From the NCBI GenBank assembly GCA_902796375.1, contig CADBOW010000157.1, forward strand, positions 1 through 14,605: DNA of 14,605 nt, read 5' to 3'. The stretch is from an uncultured Lachnospiraceae bacterium. Lineage in GTDB: Bacteria; Bacillota; Clostridia; Lachnospirales; Lachnospiraceae. The translations under genes were made by a program, and so were the position numbers. Positions 7,499 through 12,908 of the stretch are shown here, piece after piece (positions within the stretch are counted from its first letter, which is position 1; every line of letters begins with the position of its first letter). The notes beneath the pieces are model-generated. The model ran no database searches. It worked only from the letters and a program-made list of their open reading frames with translations, and had not been told where the DNA came from.

Positions 7499-8983
7499 TC
7501 ATTCTGCCGGATCTGCCACCGGCTCCCTGCAATCGTCCATAGTCAGGGTGCGAAGCTCCGCATCGCTGACATCCTTTACGGAAACGATCCGGGTGGCCTG
7601 ACGTTCGATGCAGCGCTCGATATAATTCCGGACCTCGCGGGCATTTGCAAAATTCGGCTCGTGGGCCTTGGAACGGGCATCCAGATATTCCCGGATATAG
7701 ACTGCGGTCTCTTCATCCGGACTGTATTCCTGCTTCTTACACATGGATTCGAAGATCCGGTAGAGCTCCTCGCCGGTATAATCCTTGAAGAAGATATTCT
7801 TGTTGAACCGGGATTTCAGCCCGGGATTGGAATTCACAAATTCCTCCATCAGCTCCGTATAGCCGGCAACGATGACGATCAGATTGTCACGGTTGTCCTC
7901 CATCCGCTTCAGGAGCGTATCCAGAGCTTCCTTTCCGAAGTCCTTCTCATCCTTCCCGGCGGTCAGGGTGTAGGCTTCATCTATGAAGAGGATGCCTCCG
8001 ATGGCGCTGTCGATCACCTCTGCCGTTTTGGCGGCGGTCTGTCCGATATATCCCACCACCAGATCCGAACGGTCCACCTCCACCAGCTGTCCGCCGGTCA
8101 CAACGCCCAGAGCCTTGTAGATCTTGGCCAGCAGACGGGCCACGGTGGTCTTTCCGGTTCCCGGATTTCCGGAGAATACCAGGTGCAGAGTGATGTCCGG
8201 CTGCTTCATGCCGCGCTCCTCCCGCATTTTCCGGACCTTGATCAGGTTGATCAGATTCGTGAGATCCTGCTTTACCGCATCCAGACCCACCAGGGAATCC
8301 AGCTCCTCCATCAGCTCCTCCAGAGTCTTTTCCTTCTCCGGGGGCTTCGGCGGGGTGCCCGGTGCGGGTGCGCCTTCCTTCTGCTTCGCCGTGCTGGTCA
8401 CACTGGAGGGATTGGAGAAGGAACCGCGCAGCTTGGCGGCCTGGATGGAATCGGCGGAGATCAGCTCGCCGGCATTTCCGATATTATAGAGTCCGAATTC
8501 CTTCAGGAAATTATTCAGCATGGTAATGTAATTGGAGAGATTTCCGATCTCCGTTACACTGGAGCCGTTTCCGGAACCGATGGTAAACTCGGTGCCCAGA
8601 TCGTTAAAGGTATCCACCACCACCCGGGAGAAGGCCCGGCCCAGGGAATCTCTCCTTGCGCCGCCGGACAGATCATATTTCGCGAAATAGGTCAGAGAAC
8701 GTGGAACGGTGTTGATGAATTCCGGCTTCAGGCTCCGGTCATACCGGAGTGACAGGAACTGCCTGAGATCGATATACATGGTCAGATATTCCATGATGAA
8801 GGTGCGCTCATATTTCGTGTCCGAGCCGTCCGGTTCATACAGGAATCCAAGAAACAGCAGATAATCAAATTTCAGCATCTCCCGCAGGGTCATGGTCCCG
8901 GGAGGCATGACGCCGCTGGCATTCACCTGATCCGCCAGCTGGAAGGTCTGCTGAACCTTTTTATATAGATCGTAATTTGTCAT
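7499..8983 (-). CDS. AAA+ ATPase of the CbbX/SpoVK type with an unrecognised N-terminal domain
   Basis: 494 residues. The C-terminal part (about 225-494) is a single AAA+ module: Walker A G272-N-P-G-T-G-K278-T, pore-loop-like GYIGQT (311-316), Walker B GGILFID335-E336, sensor-1 region VIVAGYTE (370-377), arginine-finger candidate SR392F, and sensor-2 NAR449EVR. This matches the CbbX/SpoVK group, ring ATPases that remodel protein partners. Residues 1-190 are mainly helical and acidic/aromatic and I do not recognise them; the spacing of acidic residues in the LYEPDGSDTKYERTFIMEYL region is loosely reminiscent of TerB-like helical domains. A Pro-rich linker (about 207-222) joins the halves. The likely RBS (AGGAAAAGGGG on the - strand) precedes the ATG at 8983. 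Databases often name such proteins stage V sporulation protein K; nothing here supports a sporulation role. Its own promoter is at 9050-9078. Confidence 0.88.
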   Translation of the reverse strand: MTNYDLYKKVQQTFQLADQVNASGVMPPGTMTLREMLKFDYLLFLGFLYEPDGSDTKYERTFIMEYLTMYIDLRQFLSLRYDRSLKPEFINTVPRSLTYFAKYDLSGGARRDSLGRAFSRVVVDTFNDLGTEFTIGSGNGSSVTEIGNLSNYITMLNNFLKEFGLYNIGNAGELISADSIQAAKLRGSFSNPSSVTSTAKQKEGAPAPGTPPKPPEKEKTLEELMEELDSLVGLDAVKQDLTNLINLIKVRKMREERGMKQPDITLHLVFSGNPGTGKTTVARLLAKIYKALGVVTGGQLVEVDRSDLVVGYIGQTAAKTAEVIDSAIGGILFIDEAYTLTAGKDEKDFGKEALDTLLKRMEDNRDNLIVIVAGYTELMEEFVNSNPGLKSRFNKNIFFKDYTGEELYRIFESMCKKQEYSPDEETAVYIREYLDARSKAHEPNFANAREVRNYIERCIERQATRIVSVKDVSDAELRTLTMDDCREPVADPAE

Positions 8984-9049
8984 GATAACCCCTTTTCCTG
9001 GCTCCGCTCGTCCCTGAAAAGCCCGGGTACGTCGGCTGCCACATTTAGC

Positions 9050-9078
9050 ATTTTACTCTATTACATGGAAAAATTCAA
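9050..9078 (-). promoter_or_regulatory. Promoter of the AAA+ gene
   Basis: On the - strand: TTGAAT (-35, 9078 to 9073), 17-bp spacer, TAAAAT (-10, 9055 to 9050). Predicted start near 9043 and a leader of about 60 bases to the ATG at 8983. Confidence 0.7.
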
Positions 9079-9089
9079 TGAAACCTGAG

Positions 9090-9118
9090 TTGAATCGGGT
9101 AAAACATTTTAGTATAAT
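9090..9118 (+). promoter_or_regulatory. Promoter of the hisA-type gene
   Basis: TTGAAT (-35, 9090-9095), 17-bp spacer, perfect TATAAT (-10, 9113-9118). Predicted start near 9125. The -35 boxes of this and the divergent - strand promoter are only 11 bp apart, so the two polymerases would compete or share regulation. The leader (9125-9193) includes a small CTTCA/TGAAG hairpin at 9139-9150. Confidence 0.82.
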
Positions 9119-9181
9119 GGGTTCGTGTGCAAACTCCGCTTCAAATGAAGGGAAGCTTGTGGTAAAATGTCACATGAAAGT

Positions 9182-9186
9182 GAGGA
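9182..9186 (+). promoter_or_regulatory. Ribosome binding site deciding the hisA-type start
   Basis: GAGGA seven bases before the ATG at 9194. The in-frame ATG at 9167 has only a weak purine tract upstream and would add nine residues with no counterpart at the family's N-terminus. Confidence 0.7.
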
Positions 9187-9193
9187 AAGACCT

Positions 9194-9967
9194 ATGCGCC
9201 TGCGGCCTTGCATCGATATCCATAACGGACAGGTAAAGCAGATCGTCGGCGGGAGTCTGACGGATCAGGGCGTAGGAGAGACGAATTTCGTAGCCTCGGA
9301 GGGAGGCTCCTTCTACGGGAAGCTGTATCGGGAAATGAATCTGCCCGGCGGACATATCATCCTGCTGAATCCGGCAGGGACGGATGCGTATGAAGCGGAT
9401 GTCCGGACGGCGGCGGATGCGCTGGCGGCTTATCCCGGCGGTCTTATGATCGGCGGGGGGATCACGGTGGAAAATGCGGCTTCTTTTCTGGAGCTGGGGG
9501 CGTCACATGTGATCGTAACCTCTTATGTGTTCCGGGAGGGCCGGATCGACTGGGATCGGCTGGAAGCCCTGCGGAATGAAGTGGGGAGCGAACATCTGGT
9601 TCTGGATCTTTCCTGTAAACGGACGGAGAGCGGCTACCGCATTGCCACGGATCGCTGGCAGAAGCTGACGGAAGTGGAGGTCAGTGGGGAGACCCTGGGA
9701 CAGCTGAAGGAGTATTCGGCTGAATATCTGATCCACGCCGTGGACGCGGAAGGAAAACGCCGCGGGGTTGAGGAACCGCTGGCGGAGCTTCTGGGGGCGT
9801 GGGGAGAGATTCCCATTACCTATGCCGGAGGCGTAGGAAGCTTCCGGGATCTGGAGGTGCTGCGGAATGCAGGACAGGATCGGCTGGACGTAACCATCGG
9901 AAGCGCACTTTCCATCTTCGGCGGAGACATGGAGCTGGGGGAAGTGATCCGGTTTTTGAGTGAGTAA
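9194..9967 (+). CDS. hisA: ProFAR isomerase HisA, eukaryotic-type
   Basis: Phosphoribosylformimino-5-aminoimidazole carboxamide ribotide isomerase, the fourth step of histidine synthesis, a TIM-barrel enzyme of the cytoplasm; 257 residues from the ATG at 9194. Visible features: beta-1 CIDIHNGQVKQIVGG with Asp8 as a catalytic acid/base; phosphate loop MIGGGI; beta-5 LVLDLSCK with Asp138 as the second catalytic Asp; LIHAVDAEG; and the second phosphate site YAGGVGS followed by GSALSIFGG. These strings, especially HNGQVKQIVGG, TNFV...FYGKLY, DLSC and IFGG, resemble the fungal HIS6 enzyme from memory rather than the E. coli/Bacillus HisA. The gene stands alone, with no other his gene visible, has its own strong promoter, and is followed after 30 bp by a cellulase gene. 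I am confident of the family; physiological activity in histidine synthesis is inferred. Confidence 0.9.
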   Translation: MRLRPCIDIHNGQVKQIVGGSLTDQGVGETNFVASEGGSFYGKLYREMNLPGGHIILLNPAGTDAYEADVRTAADALAAYPGGLMIGGGITVENAASFLELGASHVIVTSYVFREGRIDWDRLEALRNEVGSEHLVLDLSCKRTESGYRIATDRWQKLTEVEVSGETLGQLKEYSAEYLIHAVDAEGKRRGVEEPLAELLGAWGEIPITYAGGVGSFRDLEVLRNAGQDRLDVTIGSALSIFGGDMELGEVIRFLSE

Positions 9968-9997
9968 AATGAGATTCAGGTATAACGGAGGTACAGA

Positions 9998-12349
9998 ATG
10001 AGAAAGAAGTACAGAAACCGTATTTTAGCACTGGCGCTTTCGGGAGCCATGCTGCTGGGCATGGCCGGCTGCGGGAACAAGGATGAGGCTACCACCGCCG
10101 CATCCTCAGGAACAACCGCTGCCACAACGGCCGCAACAGAAGCCGCAACCGGTGGAACGACAGCGGCAACGGAGGCTGCTACGGAAGCCGCATCCACCGG
10201 AACAACCGCTGCTACAGAGGCTGTTACGGAGGCACCCACGGAAGAAGCCAAGGAAGATATCAATGTGAAACCGGGGGATGTCATCATCGATATGAACTTT
10301 GATGACGGGGAAACCGGGAAGTTCAATGAGTATCGGAACGGCGGCGACTTCGAGATGGAGAATGTGGACAACAAGCTGGTGATCCATATCAAGAAATGCG
10401 GAAGCGTGGACTACGCGAACCAGATCTATTTCGACGGATATCAGCTGCTGCAGGGGGCTGAGTATACCATCAGCTTCGATATTTCCAGTTCCATTGAACG
10501 TCAGGTGGAATACCGCGGCGGTCAGCTGAACGGCGGGGATTATCACGCATACCAGGGCGAGTATATCAAGGTGGGACCGGAGGAGACCCACATTTCCGCT
10601 GATTTTGTCATGTCAGAGGAATCGGATCCTGCCCCCAGACTTGTATTTAATATGGGTAAGATGGAAGATATGACCGAGGATCCGGGAGAGCACGATGTTA
10701 TCCTCGATAATATTCAGCTGGTGGTAAAGGATGTGACAAATGCGCAGGTTCTGGAAGGACTGCCGGATTATCCGGACGTGAACGTGAACCAGCTGGGATA
10801 TCTTACGAATGACAAGAAGACGGTGGTAGTCAAGGGCAAGGATATGACATCCTTCCGGGTGGTGAATACCGAGAATGACAGCGATGTTTATACAGGAACA
10901 CTGAGTCAGTTCGTGTTCCATTCCGCATCCAACTCACTGGTTCAGGTGGGAGACTTCTCAGAGGTTACCACACCGGGAACCTACAAGATCGTTACGGATG
11001 TGGGAGAGAGCTATGAGTTCCGGATCGGGGACGGGCTCTATGATGAGGTATACAAGTCCGTGGTTTATTTCCTGTTCCTCCAGCGCTGCGGCATCAATCT
11101 GTCCAAGGCAGAGGCAGGGGACTTCGCACACGCGGAGTGCCATACCGGCGAAGCGATCATTTACGGAACGGACAAGAAGAAGGAAGTGAACGGCGGATGG
11201 CATGACGCAGGTGACTACGGAAGATATGTGGTCGCAGGGGCCAAGACGGTACAGGATCTGATGCTGGCTTACGAGGATTATGCCGTCTCCGCGGATGATA
11301 TGGGTATTCCGGAGAGCGGAAATAAGATTCCGGACATTCTGGACGAGGCGAAGTATGAGTTGGATTGGATGCTGAAGATGCAGGACGAGGAGAACGGCGG
11401 AGTCTACCACAAGGTAAGCTGCCTTGTGTTCCCGGAGACGGTTCCTGCAGATCAGGAGACGGATCAGCTTTATCTGGCACCGATCTCCGTAGCTGCCACA
11501 GCGGATTTTGCTGCGGTTATGGCCAAGGCGTCCCAGGTTTACGCACCCTTTGATCAGGATTTCGCAGGCAAATGCATGGCTGCGGCTGAGAAGGCGTGGG
11601 GTTATATCGAGAGCCTGAACGGGTCCTATGTAGGCTATAAGAATCCGGAGGATATCGTAACCGGTGAATATCCGGATAACGGTCTGAAGGATGAGATCTT
11701 CTGGGCTGCTGCTGAGCTTTATCTGGCAGGATATGATAAGGTGAAGGCAGATCTGAAGGGCTATCTGGACGCAGTTCCCATCGGAAGTGAGCTGGGCTGG
11801 GCTGATATCAGCGGTTATCCGTATTATGATCTGCTCCGTCAGAAGCCGGAGGGGATCGACGATGTGATGGATGAAGTAAACAAGCGTTTCATGGATCGTG
11901 TGGAACAGCTGGCAGAAAGAGCAGATGCTTACGGAATGATGCTGGAATCCAATTATCCGTGGGGAAGTAATATGACCATCGCCAACTTCGGCATGCTGAT
12001 GAAGATGGCATCGAACCTGACAAATGATGATTCCTACAATCAGCTGGCGAAGCGGCAGCTGGACTATCTGCTGGGCGAGAATCCGATGGGTTACTGCTTC
12101 GTAACCGGATTCGGAAAGGTAACACCCACGCAGCCCCATCACAGACCCTCCCAGGTTGTTGGCAAGGCCATGGAAGGTATGCTGGTGGGCGGAGCAAACG
12201 GAGGTCTGGAGGACAGCTATGCCAAGGCGGTTCTGTACGGACAGCCGCCGGCTATGTGCTATGCGGATAATGCACAGACTTATTCCACCAATGAGGTCAC
12301 GATCTACTGGAATTCACCGTTGATCTATCTCCTTGCCGCAACAAAATAA
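9998..12349 (+). CDS. GH9 cellulase lipoprotein with CBM-like and Ig-like modules
   Basis: 783 residues; predicted endo-acting beta-1,4-glucanase held on the cell surface. Modules in order: lipoprotein signal peptide with lipobox LGMAGC (lipidated Cys25); Thr/Ala/Glu-rich spacer with three 15-residue repeats (37-81); beta-sandwich carbohydrate-binding-like module (about 90-245, IIDMNFDDGETGKF to ILDNIQLVVKD, CBM4/9-like); Ig-like CelD_N-type module (about 255-345, starting VNVNQLGY); and GH9 catalytic domain (about 350-780). The catalytic parts are intact: D403-A-G-D406 with Asp406 expected as general base; PHHRPS with H714-H715-R716 and the preceding GENPMGYCFVTGFG; and STNE766VTIYWNSPL with Glu766 expected as general acid. 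RBS CGGAGG is seven bases before the ATG. It may be transcribed with hisA (30-bp gap). I assign GH9 firmly; precise substrate (cellulose, mixed-linkage glucan or xyloglucan) is open. Confidence 0.95.
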   Translation: MRKKYRNRILALALSGAMLLGMAGCGNKDEATTAASSGTTAATTAATEAATGGTTAATEAATEAASTGTTAATEAVTEAPTEEAKEDINVKPGDVIIDMNFDDGETGKFNEYRNGGDFEMENVDNKLVIHIKKCGSVDYANQIYFDGYQLLQGAEYTISFDISSSIERQVEYRGGQLNGGDYHAYQGEYIKVGPEETHISADFVMSEESDPAPRLVFNMGKMEDMTEDPGEHDVILDNIQLVVKDVTNAQVLEGLPDYPDVNVNQLGYLTNDKKTVVVKGKDMTSFRVVNTENDSDVYTGTLSQFVFHSASNSLVQVGDFSEVTTPGTYKIVTDVGESYEFRIGDGLYDEVYKSVVYFLFLQRCGINLSKAEAGDFAHAECHTGEAIIYGTDKKKEVNGGWHDAGDYGRYVVAGAKTVQDLMLAYEDYAVSADDMGIPESGNKIPDILDEAKYELDWMLKMQDEENGGVYHKVSCLVFPETVPADQETDQLYLAPISVAATADFAAVMAKASQVYAPFDQDFAGKCMAAAEKAWGYIESLNGSYVGYKNPEDIVTGEYPDNGLKDEIFWAAAELYLAGYDKVKADLKGYLDAVPIGSELGWADISGYPYYDLLRQKPEGIDDVMDEVNKRFMDRVEQLAERADAYGMMLESNYPWGSNMTIANFGMLMKMASNLTNDDSYNQLAKRQLDYLLGENPMGYCFVTGFGKVTPTQPHHRPSQVVGKAMEGMLVGGANGGLEDSYAKAVLYGQPPAMCYADNAQTYSTNEVTIYWNSPLIYLLAATK
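10106..10240 (+). repeat. Three 45-bp tandem repeats encoding the cellulase linker
   Basis: Residues 37-51, 52-66 and 67-81 align as xGTTAATxAxTEAxT-type units of 15 residues. The DNA copies have diverged at third positions but keep blocks such as GGAACAACCGCTGC. The units form a flexible, possibly glycosylated spacer that lifts the enzyme off the membrane. Confidence 0.8.
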
Positions 12350-12386
12350 AGGAATGACTTCAGGAAGTAACGGTAAGGAGTGAAAC

Positions 12387-12890
12387 ATGGAAACCGATTT
12401 GATCGTTGATTCTGGAAACAAGGAGAATAATGATCCGAAAAAGCGCACCCTGGGGATGCGCTTTTTCGCGTTCTTCAGTCGTAACTGGTCCTGGCTGCTT
12501 CCGGCCATCATCGTATTTCTGCTGATGATGTTTCTGGTGATGCTGGCCGGGGTGGCGCCCTTTGGGACGAATTCCCTTTCGAGCATTGACAGTATGCACC
12601 AGTATGTGCCCTTCTTTTCCGACTATCAGAGGAAGATGCGGGGCATGGAAGGGCTTTTCTATTCCTGGAATATCGGAATGGGTCAGAACTTCATGGCGCT
12701 GTTCCTGTATTACATCGCCAGCCCGCTGAATCTGCTGCTGGTGATCGTTCCCCGGTCGGGCATTTTCGCAGTATTTACATTTCTGGTGATCTTCAAGCTG
12801 GCATTCTCCGCCGGGGCCTTCGGCTACTGGCTGTCCAGAAGGAGAGGAGGAAGATCCAACAACTTCCTGATCAACGGATTTTCGCTGTGA
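12387..12890 (+). CDS. YfhO-family membrane protein, N-terminal part, cut by in-frame TGA
   Basis: 167 codons up to TGA at 12888-12890, after which the same frame continues open to the window end. The start is supported by AAGGAG upstream of ATG 12387. A cytoplasmic N-terminus leads into membrane helix 1 (about 35-55). The family's extracytoplasmic acidic motif follows, with D68-x3-Q72-x-x-P in IDSMHQYVPFF, then the WNIGMGQNF...YYIASPLNLLL pattern and a second/third helix region (about 98-160). YfhO proteins are large polytopic GT-C-like membrane proteins; in Bacillus, YfhO takes part in adding sugars to lipoteichoic acid from a lipid-linked donor. Alone, this fragment lacks most of the membrane domain and should not function. 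It lies 37 bp after the cellulase stop. Confidence 0.8.
   Translation: METDLIVDSGNKENNDPKKRTLGMRFFAFFSRNWSWLLPAIIVFLLMMFLVMLAGVAPFGTNSLSSIDSMHQYVPFFSDYQRKMRGMEGLFYSWNIGMGQNFMALFLYYIASPLNLLLVIVPRSGIFAVFTFLVIFKLAFSAGAFGYWLSRRRGGRSNNFLINGFSL
12437..12467 (+). terminator. Terminator-like hairpin inside the start of the YfhO gene
   Basis: Perfect 11-bp inverted repeat GAAAAAGCGCA (12437-12447) / TGCGCTTTTTC (12457-12467) with a 9-base loop, giving a GC-rich stem top followed by five T on the 3' side. It lies 88 bases after the cellulase stop but covers codons 17-27 of the YfhO frame. It could terminate cellulase transcripts or act as an attenuator when YfhO translation is low. Confidence 0.55.
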
Positions 12891-12908
12891 TATGCCATCA
12901 ACGCCTAT

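Noticed and set aside
7481..8752. 423-codon open frame on the + strand across the AAA+ gene
   Set aside because: Antisense to intact Walker A, Walker B and sensor motifs; its start lies within the terminator arm and has no ribosome binding site or domain.
10958..12142. 394-codon - strand open frame inside the cellulase gene
   Set aside because: Shadow of the GH9 catalytic domain; composition rich in His, Ile and Leu without domain features.
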